The notes: generated by a model from the sequence alone, not told the origin. A DNA stretch of 64,000 nt from Streptomyces lanatus (GCF_014655715.1 NZ_BNBM01000025.1:1-64000), one strand, 5' to 3'; positions 23,868 to 31,618 are shown, counted from the stretch's first letter. A program made the numbers and translations.

Positions 23868-24226
23868 GCCACTCCCCCGACGAGCTTGGCGGCGATGCAG
23901 GGCGGCAGGTTGGGCGCGTCCGTGGACAGCTGGACGTAGATCATGCCGTCCTCGACCAGGACCTCGTGCGTCCGGACCGGAAGCTTGGCCGGCGGGGCGT
24001 CGACCGCACCGGTCTTCAGGTCGAACTTGGAAGCATGCAGCGGGCATTCCACCTCGCGACCCTCCAGCCAGCCGTCGGCGAGCGACGCGTCCTGGTGGGT
24101 GCAGGTGTCGTCGATGGCGAAGAGTTCGCCGTCGTCGGTGTGGAACACGGAGACCGGCGGATGGACATCGAGCCGGTGGGCCTCGCCTCGCGGAAGGTCT
24201 GCGAGCCGGCACGCGGGAATCATCAT
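23864..24226 (-). CDS. Rieske-type [2Fe-2S] ferredoxin
   Basis: 120 residues. The cluster motif is CTHQDASL (C-x-H) followed by ECPLHASKFD (C-x2-H), with the expected spacing of about 17 residues. N- and C-terminal beta strands complete a Rieske fold. It is a small soluble electron carrier, first gene of the operon with the FAD reductase and betaine demethylase. Two ATGs lie in tandem (24226 and 24223) behind GAGGTG; the second gives better ribosome-site spacing. A 17-bp palindrome at 24254-24270 sits 28 bp upstream of the start. NirD-like Rieske proteins are an alternative, but the context argues against that. Confidence 0.9.
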   Translation of the reverse strand: MMIPACRLADLPRGEAHRLDVHPPVSVFHTDDGELFAIDDTCTHQDASLADGWLEGREVECPLHASKFDLKTGAVDAPPAKLPVRTHEVLVEDGMIYVQLSTDAPNLPPCIAAKLVGGVA

Positions 24227-24253
24227 GACACCTCGGTGCGTATAGCGAAACGG

Positions 24254-24270
24254 ATTGCGGTAAGCGCAAC
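24254..24270. promoter_or_regulatory. Predicted IclR-type operator before the betaine demethylase operon
   Basis: ATTGCGGTAAGCGCAAC; its reverse strand reads GTTGCG-CTTAC-CGCAAT, one mismatch from the perfect arms. A TATACG sequence between it and the start codon could be the -10 box. Confidence 0.65.
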
Positions 24271-24360
24271 GTCAGTTTGGGGGCCGCTCAGAAGCGTTGT
24301 CAAGCCGTCAAAAGGCCTCGTTCGGACACACCTCGCGGCCCTGTCTCCGGGCAGCCCGAA

Positions 24361-24398
24361 GCGCCCGCTCCACCTGCGGAAACAGGCGGTACGGGCGC
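24361..24398. terminator. Hairpin after the MBL-fold gene
   Basis: Arms GCGCCCG and CGGGCGC with an inner weak stem, 15 bp past the stop of the leftward MBL-fold gene at 24414. Probable terminator separating it from the demethylase operon promoter. Confidence 0.5.
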
Positions 24399-24413
24399 CC
24401 CGCGCGGCGGGTC

Positions 24414-25043
24414 TCAGAAGCCGCGGTCGAGCCATTCCTGGAGATGTGGCGCCTCGGCGGCGACGGTCGTCGTCTCCCCGTGCCCGGTGTGCACGACGGT
24501 GTCCCCCGGCAGCGTCAGCAGCCGGTCCCGGATCGACGCGACGATGGTCGGGAAGTGGCTGTACGACCGCCCCGTCGCCCCGGGCCCGCCGGCGAACAGC
24601 GTGTCGCCGCTGAACAGAGCCGTCAGGGCCGGTGCGTACAGGCACACCGCGCCGGGGGCATGGCCCGGTGTGTGCAGCACGGTCAGCTCGACACCGGCCA
24701 CCGCGATGGTCTGGCCGTCGGCCAGTTCGGCGTCCGGCGCCCGCTCGGGGTGGGTCTGCTTCCACAGCGGCAGATCGTCCGGGTGGAGGAGGACGGGGGC
24801 GCCCGTGGCCTCCGCGAGGGCGGGCGCGGCGTCGATGTGGTCGTTGTGGGCGTGGGTGCACACGATGGCGCGAAGGGCCCGGTCGCCGAGCGCCCGCGCG
24901 ATGGCCTCGGCGTCGTGGGCCGCGTCGATGACGATCGCCTCGGTGTCGTCGCCGACGATCCAGACGTTGTTGTCGACGTCCCAGGTGCCGCCGTCCAGCG
25001 AGAACGTCCCCGAGGTCACGAGGTGCTCGATCCGAGCCGCCAT
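24414..25043 (-). CDS. Metallo-beta-lactamase-fold hydrolase, probable partner of formaldehyde oxidation
   Basis: 209 residues. The metal-binding motif THAHNDHID (HxHxDH) is intact, with the downstream histidines in HTPGHAPG and HTGHGE and the aspartate in FSGDTLF. It is a glyoxalase-II-like fold. The ATG at 25043 overlaps the stop of the formaldehyde dehydrogenase gene (TGATG). In mycothiol-containing actinomycetes this pair is commonly linked, and the hydrolase is thought to act on S-formylmycothiol or a related thioester. That would release formate and regenerate mycothiol. The substrate is inferred from linkage; the active-site residues are seen. Confidence 0.85.
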   Translation of the reverse strand: MAARIEHLVTSGTFSLDGGTWDVDNNVWIVGDDTEAIVIDAAHDAEAIARALGDRALRAIVCTHAHNDHIDAAPALAEATGAPVLLHPDDLPLWKQTHPERAPDAELADGQTIAVAGVELTVLHTPGHAPGAVCLYAPALTALFSGDTLFAGGPGATGRSYSHFPTIVASIRDRLLTLPGDTVVHTGHGETTTVAAEAPHLQEWLDRGF

Positions 25044-26128
25044 CACAGCACCACCACCGAGCGCAGCACGTCACCGTGGTGCATCCGCTCGAAGGCCTTC
25101 TCGACCTCGTCCAGGGCGATGGTCTCCGTGACGAACGCGTCCAGGTCGAGCCGGCCCTGCAGATAGAGGTCGATGAGCATCGGGAAGTCCCTGCTGGGCA
25201 GGCAGTCGCCGTACCAGGAGGACTTCAGCGCCCCGCCCCGGCCGAAGACGTCGAGGAGCGGCAGTTCCAGCTTCATCTCCGGGGTCGGTACGCCGACCAG
25301 GACGACGGTGCCGGCGAGGTCGCGGGCGTAGAAGGCCTGCTGGTACGTCTCCGGGCGGCCGACCGCCTCGATGACGACGTCGGCGCCGTGGCCGCCGGTC
25401 AGCTCACGGATCGCCTCGACGGCGTCGCTCTCCTTGGAGTTCACGGTGTGGGTGGCGCCCAGCCTCCGGGCGGTCTCCAGCTTGCGGTCGTCGATGTCGA
25501 CGGCGATGACCTTCGCCGCGCCCGCCAGGCTCGCCCCGGCGATCGCCGCGGCCCCGACCCCACCGCAGCCGATGACGGCGACCGAGTCTCCGCGGCCGAC
25601 ATTGCCGGTGTTGATGGCCGCGCCGATGCCCGCCATCACGCCACACCCGAGCAGTCCTGCGGCCGCCGCCGACGCGGCCGGGTCCACCTTGGTGCACTGT
25701 CCGGCCGCGACCAGCGTCTTCTCCGCGAAGGCGCCGATACCCAGGGCCGGTGCGAGCTCGGTGCCGTCGAGCAGGGTCATCTTCTGCTTGGCGTTGTGGG
25801 TGGCGAAGCAGTACCAGGGTCGGCCCCGCAGACAGGCCCGGCAATTCCCGCACACGGCACGCCAGTTGAGGATGACGAAGTCACCGGGCGCGACATCGGT
25901 GACCCCCTCCCCCACCGACTCCACCACACCCGCCGCCTCATGCCCCAGCAGGAACGGGAAGTCGTCGTTGATCCCGCCCTCCCGATAGTGCAGATCGGTG
26001 TGACAGACCCCGCAGGCCTCGACCCTCACCAGCGCCTCACCCGGACCCGGGTCGGGCACGACGATCGTCTCCAGGCTGACGGGGGCGCCCTTGCCCCGCG
26101 CGACGACAGCACGGACCTGGTGCGTCAT
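25043..26128 (-). CDS. S-(hydroxymethyl)mycothiol dehydrogenase (mycothiol-dependent formaldehyde dehydrogenase)
   Basis: 361 residues, zinc-dependent class III-type alcohol dehydrogenase. The catalytic zinc region CGVCHTDLHYREGGINDDFP, GHEAAG and the structural zinc cysteines (CGNCRACLRGRPWYC) are present, as is the NAD motif VAVIGCGGVGAAAIAGA. Length and the HNAKQKMTLLDG segment agree with the mycothiol-dependent enzymes of actinomycetes. It oxidises the adduct of formaldehyde with mycothiol, removing formaldehyde released by betaine demethylation. ATG 26128 follows GAGGAG by 6 nt. A weak copy of the 17-bp palindrome lies 36 bp upstream. It is cotranscribed with the MBL-fold hydrolase. Confidence 0.9.
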   Translation of the reverse strand: MTHQVRAVVARGKGAPVSLETIVVPDPGPGEALVRVEACGVCHTDLHYREGGINDDFPFLLGHEAAGVVESVGEGVTDVAPGDFVILNWRAVCGNCRACLRGRPWYCFATHNAKQKMTLLDGTELAPALGIGAFAEKTLVAAGQCTKVDPAASAAAAGLLGCGVMAGIGAAINTGNVGRGDSVAVIGCGGVGAAAIAGASLAGAAKVIAVDIDDRKLETARRLGATHTVNSKESDAVEAIRELTGGHGADVVIEAVGRPETYQQAFYARDLAGTVVLVGVPTPEMKLELPLLDVFGRGGALKSSWYGDCLPSRDFPMLIDLYLQGRLDLDAFVTETIALDEVEKAFERMHHGDVLRSVVVL

Positions 26129-26164
26129 GACCACTCCTCGGCTGGCTCGATGTTTGAAACTGAT

Positions 26165-26181
26165 GTTGCTCATTACGGCAC
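26165..26181. promoter_or_regulatory. Weak IclR-type palindrome before the formaldehyde dehydrogenase
   Basis: GTTGCTCATTACGGCAC keeps GTTGC and the CATT centre of the betB site, but the right half is degenerate (CGGCAC). Suggestive only. The rest of the gap 26129-26335 shows nothing further I can name. Confidence 0.35.
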
Positions 26182-26335
26182 ACATCTCACGTGTCGCAAC
26201 TCAGCATCATGGAGCACCGACCGCGGGTCAAGCGGTTCGCGCGCTTCGTCGCCGCCCCGCCCGCACCGGGAATCACCCCACCCCACCCGCTGTTGTCCGG
26301 AACATCAGCCCGTGCCCGACCCAAGGAGACCCAGC

Positions 26336-26743
26336 GTGTACGGCGACCAGGCGACAGTGCGCAAGATCCTCACCGAGCTCGGCGACACCTGGGCGATCGT
26401 GGGGCTGTCCTCGAACCAGCGGCGCGCGGCGTACGGGGTCGCCGATGTGCTTCAGCGGTACGGCAAGCGCATCGTGCCCGTGCATCCGAAGGCGGAGACG
26501 GTGCACGGCGAGCCCGGCTATGCCTCGCTGGCGGACATCCCGTTCGACGTGGACGTGGTCGACGTGTTCGTGAACAGCGACCTCGCAGGGGCGGTCGCCG
26601 ACGAGGCGGTGGCCAAGGGCGCCAAGGCGGTCTGGTTCCAGCTGGACGTCATCGACGAGGCGGCGTACGAGCGCACACGCGCGGCGGGCCTGGAGATGGT
26701 CATGGACCGCTGCCCCGCGATCGAGATCCCCCGCCTGGGCTGA
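26336..26743 (+). CDS. CoA-binding domain protein (YccU-like)
   Basis: 135 residues. A Rossmann-type CoA-binding domain fills the protein: TWAIVGLSSNQRRAAYGVA near the N-terminus, then RIVPVHPKAETVHGEPGYASL, DVDVVDVFVNSD and KAVWFQLDVID, with the conserved cysteine in VMDRCPAIE. These small proteins bind CoA but their role is unknown. The GTG at 26336 has AAGGAG 8 nt upstream. It is divergent from the formaldehyde dehydrogenase and ends 40 bp before pobA. No link to betaine metabolism can be shown. Confidence 0.85.
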   Translation: MYGDQATVRKILTELGDTWAIVGLSSNQRRAAYGVADVLQRYGKRIVPVHPKAETVHGEPGYASLADIPFDVDVVDVFVNSDLAGAVADEAVAKGAKAVWFQLDVIDEAAYERTRAAGLEMVMDRCPAIEIPRLG

Positions 26744-26771
26744 CCCCTCCCCTCCGCGGGTCGGCCGCCCG

Positions 26772-26777
26772 CATAAT
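26772..26777 (+). promoter_or_regulatory. -10 box of pobA (leaderless)
   Basis: CATAAT ends 6 nt before the GTG at 26784, and no ribosome site precedes that codon. Confidence 0.6.
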
Positions 26778-26783
26778 GCTCGG

Positions 26784-27995
26784 GTGACTTCCACCTCCCC
26801 CCACCCCGCACAGCGATTTCCGGTCGTGATCGTGGGCGCGGGACCGGCCGGCCTCACCGTCGGCAACATCCTGCGCGCGGCGTCCGTCGACTGCCTGGTC
26901 CTGGAGACCGAGACGCGCCAGTTCATCGAACAGCGCCCGCGGGCCGGGGTGTTGGAGGAGGGCGCCGTACGCGGACTTCAGCGGCGGGGCCTCGCCGACA
27001 ACCTGCTGGCGCGGGCCCTGCGGCACACCGAGTGCGAGTTCCGGTTCGCCGGGGAGCGCTACCGGTTGGAGTACGCGCGGATGACGGGCGTTCATCACTG
27101 GGTCTACCCGCAGCAGTTGCTGGTGACGGACCTGGTGCGGGAGTACGCCGATGTGCGCGGCGGGGCCGTGCGGTTCGGGGTGCGGGACGTGGAGCTGCAC
27201 GACCTCGACACCGACCAGCCCTCGGTGTCGTACATCTGCCCGGAGACGGGTCGGCGCGAGGTCGTGCACTGTGACTTCGTCGCCGGCTGCGACGGGGCGC
27301 GCGGGGCCACCCGCGGCGCGCTGCCCGCCGATCGCGCCCATGTCTCCCGCAGCGACTACGGCATCGGCTGGCTGGCGCTGCTCGCCGAGGCGCCGCCGTC
27401 CTCCGACTGCGTCCTGTTCGGCATGCATCCGCGCGGGTTCGCCGGGCACATGCCGCGCAGCGCCGAGGTGACCCGCTACTACCTGGAGTGCCCGCCAGGC
27501 GACGACCCTGAGAACTGGTCGGAGGACCGGGTGTGGACGGAGCTGCAGCAGCGGCTCGGGGCGAACGGCGCGCCGCCGCTGACGGAGGGCCGGCTGATCG
27601 AGAAGCGCGTCCTCGACATGCACAACTACGTCGTCGAGCCCATGGTGTTCGGCCGCCTCTTCCTGGCCGGTGACGCCGCCCATCTCACCGCCCCCATCGC
27701 CGCCAAGGGCATGAACCTCGCCCTGCACGACGCGTTCCTGCTCGGCGACGGTCTCGTCGCGCACCTCACGAAGGGCGACGACACCGGCCTGGACGGCTAC
27801 TCGACGGCCTGTCTGAACCGGGCATGGGACTACCAGGAGTTCTCCCTCTGGCTCTCCGAGGTCTACCACGGCCAGTCGTCCGGCGACCCGTACCGCGCGG
27901 GCACCACCCTCGCCCGCCTGCGCCGCCTCTTCGACTCCCCGACGGCGGCGATGGCCTTCGCGGACCAGTACCTGGGCAGGCATCCCGAGGGCTGA
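26784..27995 (+). CDS. pobA: 4-hydroxybenzoate 3-monooxygenase
   Basis: 403 residues, flavoprotein hydroxylase of the PHBH family. FPVVIVGAGPAGLTVGNIL binds FAD, ETETRQFIEQRPRAGVLEEG is the PHBH-typical segment after the first domain, DFVAGCDGARG is the family DG motif, and RLFLAGDAAHLTAPIAAKGMN is the second FAD motif with PHBH-specific residues. It converts 4-hydroxybenzoate to protocatechuate using NAD(P)H and O2, feeding the beta-ketoadipate pathway. No pca genes lie beside it here. The GTG start at 26784 is set by a CATAAT box 6 nt upstream. It is convergent with an arsR-type gene (11-bp gap). Confidence 0.92.
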   Translation: MTSTSPHPAQRFPVVIVGAGPAGLTVGNILRAASVDCLVLETETRQFIEQRPRAGVLEEGAVRGLQRRGLADNLLARALRHTECEFRFAGERYRLEYARMTGVHHWVYPQQLLVTDLVREYADVRGGAVRFGVRDVELHDLDTDQPSVSYICPETGRREVVHCDFVAGCDGARGATRGALPADRAHVSRSDYGIGWLALLAEAPPSSDCVLFGMHPRGFAGHMPRSAEVTRYYLECPPGDDPENWSEDRVWTELQQRLGANGAPPLTEGRLIEKRVLDMHNYVVEPMVFGRLFLAGDAAHLTAPIAAKGMNLALHDAFLLGDGLVAHLTKGDDTGLDGYSTACLNRAWDYQEFSLWLSEVYHGQSSGDPYRAGTTLARLRRLFDSPTAAMAFADQYLGRHPEG

Positions 27996-28006
27996 GAACC
28001 CCCAGG

Positions 28007-28366
28007 TCAATCGTGCAACGGCCGGTCGCTGAGCCGGTGATCCGCCACGTTCAGGGCCTCGTCCACGAGGCGGCGCAGATGGCCGTCCCCCAGTGAGTAG
28101 ATCACCCGGCGACCCTCCTTGCGCGTGTTCACCAGGCCCGCGAGACGCAGCCGCGCCAGGTGCTGGCTGACGGCGGGCCGGGCCGCGCCGCACGCCTCGG
28201 TGAGCGTGGTGACATCGGCCTCCCCCTCCGTCAGGGCGTGCAGCAGCGTGAGCCGGGTGCGGTCGCCGAGCAGGGCGAGGAGTTCCGCGGCGAGCGCGAA
28301 CTGCTCCTCGCCGGGGGTGCGCGGATGCGCATCGTGCGCAGGTGATAGGTGCATGCGTGCGCTCAT
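28007..28366 (-). CDS. ArsR/SmtB-family metal-responsive repressor
   Basis: 119 residues. The winged HTH is plain: FALAAELLALLGDRTRLTLLHAL, then CGAARPAVSQHLARLRLAGLV as recognition region and RRVIYSLGDGHLRRLV as wing. C-terminal histidines (NVADHRLSDRPLHD) and an N-terminal MHLSPAHDAH run are possible metal ligands of the zinc/cadmium-sensing type. ATG 28366 is preceded by CATTAT at 6 nt. It is divergent from a cation diffusion facilitator and the two promoters overlap, so it very likely represses that exporter and itself. The metal (Zn, Cd or Ni/Co) cannot be assigned. Confidence 0.9.
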   Translation of the reverse strand: MSARMHLSPAHDAHPRTPGEEQFALAAELLALLGDRTRLTLLHALTEGEADVTTLTEACGAARPAVSQHLARLRLAGLVNTRKEGRRVIYSLGDGHLRRLVDEALNVADHRLSDRPLHD

Positions 28367-28371
28367 ACGCA

Positions 28372-28378
28372 CATAATG
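28372..28378. promoter_or_regulatory. Shared, overlapping -10 boxes of arsR and CDF genes
   Basis: CATAATG reads CATAAT rightward (28372-28377; GTG at 28384 after 6 nt) and CATTAT leftward (28378-28373; ATG at 28366 after 6 nt). Two divergent transcripts would use almost the same seven base pairs, so only one polymerase could open the site at a time. Confidence 0.55.
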
Positions 28379-28428
28379 GCGTCGTGGGCGGCTTCGCGTC
28401 CACACCCGCGCGCAGGAAGGGGACCGCC

Positions 28429-29487
28429 GTGAGCGACCGGCACGAGCACGGGCATGACCATGGGCACGGACATGTCGACGGGCCTGAGCACGGGCACCAT
28501 CACCACCACGGCCGCATCCACCGCCTCACCCACCTCCTCAAACCCCACTCCCACGCGTCGGCCGACAAGCTCGACTCCGCCCTGGAGTCCTCGGCCCGCG
28601 GCATGCGCGCCCTGTGGGTCTCCCTGGCGGTCCTCGGGGTGACGGCCCTCGCCCAGGCGGTCGTCGTGGTCGTCTCCGGCTCGGTGGCGCTGCTCGGCGA
28701 CACGGTGCACAACACGGCGGACGCGCTGACCGCCGTACCGCTCGGGATCGCCTTCGTACTGGGCCGGCGTGCCGCCACCCGCCGCTTCACCTACGGCTAC
28801 GGCCGGGCCGAGGACCTCGCGGGCATCGTCATCGTGCTGACGATCGCCGCGTCCGCGGCCTTCGCGGCGTGGACGGCCGTCGACCGTCTCCTCGACCCAC
28901 GGCCGATGCAGCAGATCCCGGCCGTCGCCGTGGCGGCACTCGTCGGGTTCGCGGGCAATGAGTGGGTGGCGCGCTACCGGATCCGGGTGGGCCGTGACAT
29001 CGGCTCGGCGGCGCTGGTCGCGGACGGGCTGCATGCCCGTACGGACGGATTCACCTCACTGGCCGTCCTGTTGAGCGCGGGCGGCGCGGCGCTGGGGTGG
29101 CAACTCGCGGACCCGATCGTGGGGTTGGCGATCACGGCCGCCATCACGCTGGTGCTGCGGGACGCGGCGCGCGAGGTGTTCCGGCGGGTGATGGACGCCG
29201 TGGACCCGGAGCTGATGGACCGGGCCGAGCAGGCGCTCCGGGAGGTGGCCGGGGTGCGCGAGGTGGGCGAGCTGCGGCTGCGCTGGATCGGGCATCGGCT
29301 GCGCGCCGAGGTGGCGGTCGTCGTGGACGGCGAGGCGACGGTGCGTCAGGCGCACTCCATCGCCGTCGACGCCGAACACGCCCTGCTGCACGCCGTTCCC
29401 CGGCTCACCGCGGCCCTGGTCCACGCCGATCCGGCACCGGTGCCGGGCGAGGCGGACCCGCATCTGGCGCTCGCCCACCACCTGTGA
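28429..29487 (+). CDS. Cation diffusion facilitator (CDF) metal exporter
   Basis: 352 residues from GTG 28429 (AGGAAGG upstream); a leaderless GTG at 28384 would add 15 residues. The His-rich N-terminus (HEHGHDHGHGHV, then GHHHHHG) is a metal-binding cap. Six membrane segments follow. The CDF signature appears as SVALLGDTVHNTADALTAVP (HD-type site in TM2) and GLHARTDGFTSLAVLL (TM5), and a cytoplasmic C-terminal domain completes it. It exports Zn2+ or a similar divalent cation in exchange for protons. It is regulated by the divergent ArsR protein and ends 1 nt from a convergent gene. Confidence 0.92.
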   Translation: MSDRHEHGHDHGHGHVDGPEHGHHHHHGRIHRLTHLLKPHSHASADKLDSALESSARGMRALWVSLAVLGVTALAQAVVVVVSGSVALLGDTVHNTADALTAVPLGIAFVLGRRAATRRFTYGYGRAEDLAGIVIVLTIAASAAFAAWTAVDRLLDPRPMQQIPAVAVAALVGFAGNEWVARYRIRVGRDIGSAALVADGLHARTDGFTSLAVLLSAGGAALGWQLADPIVGLAITAAITLVLRDAAREVFRRVMDAVDPELMDRAEQALREVAGVREVGELRLRWIGHRLRAEVAVVVDGEATVRQAHSIAVDAEHALLHAVPRLTAALVHADPAPVPGEADPHLALAHHL

Positions 29488-29488
29488 T

Positions 29489-30046
29489 CTAGGCGACGCC
29501 GAGCCCCTCCAGCACGACGGCGCCCGGCAGCTCCGCGAACGCCTTTCCCGGCACCAGCAGCTTGCCGCGCCGACGCCCGCTGCCGACCAGGACGTACGGC
29601 AGGTCGACGACGGCCGAGTCCACCAGCACCGGCCAGTCGGCGGGCAGTCCGAGCGGGGTGATGCCGCCGTACTCCATGCCGGTCTCGCCGGTCGCGGTGT
29701 CCATGGAGGCGAAGGACGCCTTGCGGGCGCCGAGTTGGCGGCGCACCACGCCGTTGACATCGACCCGGGTGGTGGAGAGCACGACGCACGCGGCCAGCGT
29801 GGTCTCGCCCCCTCGCTTGCCGGCGACGACCACGCAGTTCGCGGACTGTTCGAGGAGTTCCCGTCCGTAGTGCTCGACGAAGACGGCCGTGTCGGCCCAC
29901 TCCGGGTCGGTCTCGACGTAGACGATCTGGTCGGCGGGGACGCTGCCGTGCCAGTGGCGTACGGCGTCGGCGACCGGGCGGGTGAGTTCGTCGAGGCGGT
30001 CCGGGGCGGGGGCGGCGTTGTCGAAGCGTCCGATGGGTGCGTCCAT
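29489..30046 (-). CDS. YbaK/ProX-type aminoacyl-tRNA deacylase domain protein
   Basis: 185 residues. The YbaK-like fold is indicated by VVAGKRGGETTLAACVVLSTTRVDVNG, here with the conserved lysine-glycine region, then GETGMEYGGITPLGLP and DLPYVLVGSGRRRGKL at the C-terminus. Such free-standing proteins hydrolyse mischarged aminoacyl-tRNA; the tRNA target is unknown. ATG 30046 follows a TACGGT box by 6 nt, suggesting a leaderless mRNA. It lies tail-to-tail with the CDF gene, 1 nt apart. Confidence 0.8.
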   Translation of the reverse strand: MDAPIGRFDNAAPAPDRLDELTRPVADAVRHWHGSVPADQIVYVETDPEWADTAVFVEHYGRELLEQSANCVVVAGKRGGETTLAACVVLSTTRVDVNGVVRRQLGARKASFASMDTATGETGMEYGGITPLGLPADWPVLVDSAVVDLPYVLVGSGRRRGKLLVPGKAFAELPGAVVLEGLGVA

Positions 30047-30066
30047 GCCCGCACCGTAACAGCCGC

Positions 30067-30639
30067 TCACTGCACGGGCGGCACCGAGACGGCCATGATC
30101 ATTTCCATCGGTACGGTGCCCTGATTGCCGTATGTGTGCTGGCTGCTGGCCTCGAAGGTGGCGCTGGCGCCGGCCGGGACGAGGTGGTCGACGCCGTCGA
30201 CGGTCAGCGTCAGCTCGCCTGCCGTGACATGGACCAGCTCGACCGTGCCCTGGGGGTGCGGTTCCGAGGAGCTGTTCTCGCCCGGCATCAGCCGCCAGTC
30301 CCACATCTCCAGCGGTCCGGGGGCCTCGGTGCCCGCGAGCAGCCGGTTGTAGCTTCCGGCGTCGGTGCTCCACAGCCGTACCGCCCGGTCGGCCGGGACG
30401 ATCTGGACCTTGGGGCCGCTCTCGTAGTCGAGGAGGGTGGTGATGCTGATCCCGAGCGCGTCGCCGATCTTGACGACGGTGCCGAGGCTGGGATTGGTGC
30501 GGGCCTGCTCGATCTGGATGAGCATGCCGCGGCTGACACCGGCCCGAGCGGCGAGCACGTCCAGCGTGAAGCCGCGCACCGCGCGCCAGTGTTTGACGTT
30601 GCGCGCGAGGGACTGGGTCAGCAGGTCGAGGTCCGACAC
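30067..30639 (-). CDS. XRE-family regulator with C-terminal cupin domain
   Basis: 190 residues from GTG 30639 (SDLDLLTQSLARN); a TTG at 30675 would add 12. The N-terminal HTH (about 8-65) includes LDVLAARAGVSRGMLIQIEQ and NPSLGTVVKIGDALG. The C-terminal cupin (about 110-185) includes HPQGTVELVHVTAGELTLTV and HLVPAGASATFEA. This class senses a small molecule and commonly controls an adjacent transporter. It is divergent from an EamA-type exporter at 30757, the likely target. The start is the least certain part. Confidence 0.88.
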   Translation of the reverse strand: MSDLDLLTQSLARNVKHWRAVRGFTLDVLAARAGVSRGMLIQIEQARTNPSLGTVVKIGDALGISITTLLDYESGPKVQIVPADRAVRLWSTDAGSYNRLLAGTEAPGPLEMWDWRLMPGENSSSEPHPQGTVELVHVTAGELTLTVDGVDHLVPAGASATFEASSQHTYGNQGTVPMEMIMAVSVPPVQ

Positions 30640-30756
30640 ATTCCGTCCAATTCCATCCGGGATTCCGGAGTCCAATATTCTGGATGACAGGGTCTAGCGT
30701 GCTGCACTACGGTGGGGTGCACCCGATCGTGCACCGAACTGTACTGCGAGGCCCCC

Positions 30757-31617
30757 GTGACAGCACTCTTCGCCCTGGCCACCAGCCTGCTGTGGGGCTT
30801 GGCCGACTTCGGCGGCGGACTGCTGACCCGGCGCACCCCGGCGCTGACGGTGGTGGTCGTCTCGCAGGCGATCGCGGCGGTGGTGCTCGGCGTGATCGTC
30901 GTGTCCACCGGCGCCTGGAGCGAGGCCGGTGATCGGCTGTGGTTCGCCGCCGCGGCGGGGGTGGTGGGCCCGGTCGCCCTGATCTGCTTCTACAAGGCGC
31001 TCGCGCTCGGCCCGATGGGCGTGGTCTCACCGCTCGGCACCGTGGGGGTGGCCGTTCCGGTCGGCGTGGGCCTCTTCCTCGGCGAGCGGCCCGGACTGGT
31101 GCAGCTCGCGGGGATCGCGGTCGCCGTCTTCGGCGTGGTGCTCGCGGGCGGACCGCAGCTGCGGGGCGCGCCCGTGCAGCGGCAGGCGATCGTGCTCACG
31201 CTGGTCGCGGCCTTCGGCTTCGGCACGGTGTTCGCGCTGATCGCGGAGGCGTCGACCACCGTCACCGGCCTGTTCCTCGCGCTCTTCGTCCAGCGGCTGG
31301 TCAATGTGGTCGCGGGCGGCCTCGCGCTGTACGCATCCTCGCGCCGAGGCGTCCCCGCCCTCCCCGACGGCGGCGGGTTCCCCTGGCGTTCGCTGCCCGC
31401 GCTCGGCTTCGTCGGCCTCGCGGACGTCGCGGCGAACGGCACCTATGTGATCGCCGCCCATCATGGCCCGGTCACGGTGGCCGCCGCGCTCGCCTCGCTG
31501 TATCCGGTGGTGACGGCCTTGGCCGCGCGCGGATTTCTGCGGGAGCGGTTGTTGGCGGTGCAGGCCGCGGGGGCGGGGCTTGCGCTGGTCGGCACGGTGT
31601 TGCTGGCAGCCGGCTGA
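30757..31617 (+). CDS. EamA/DMT-superfamily transporter
   Basis: 286 residues with ten hydrophobic helices in two homologous halves, each an EamA domain; the first begins LFALATSLLWGLADFGGGLL, and the second runs from about residue 150. GPMGVVSPLGTVGVAVPV and GPVTVAAALASLYPVVTALA are the matching loops of the two halves. Such proteins export amino acids or metabolites. Substrate unknown. GTG 30757 has GCGAGG shortly upstream. Divergent from the XRE-cupin regulator, and tail-to-tail with the hexapeptide transferase gene 1 nt away. Confidence 0.88.
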   Translation: MTALFALATSLLWGLADFGGGLLTRRTPALTVVVVSQAIAAVVLGVIVVSTGAWSEAGDRLWFAAAAGVVGPVALICFYKALALGPMGVVSPLGTVGVAVPVGVGLFLGERPGLVQLAGIAVAVFGVVLAGGPQLRGAPVQRQAIVLTLVAAFGFGTVFALIAEASTTVTGLFLALFVQRLVNVVAGGLALYASSRRGVPALPDGGGFPWRSLPALGFVGLADVAANGTYVIAAHHGPVTVAAALASLYPVVTALAARGFLRERLLAVQAAGAGLALVGTVLLAAG

Positions 31618-31618
31618 A

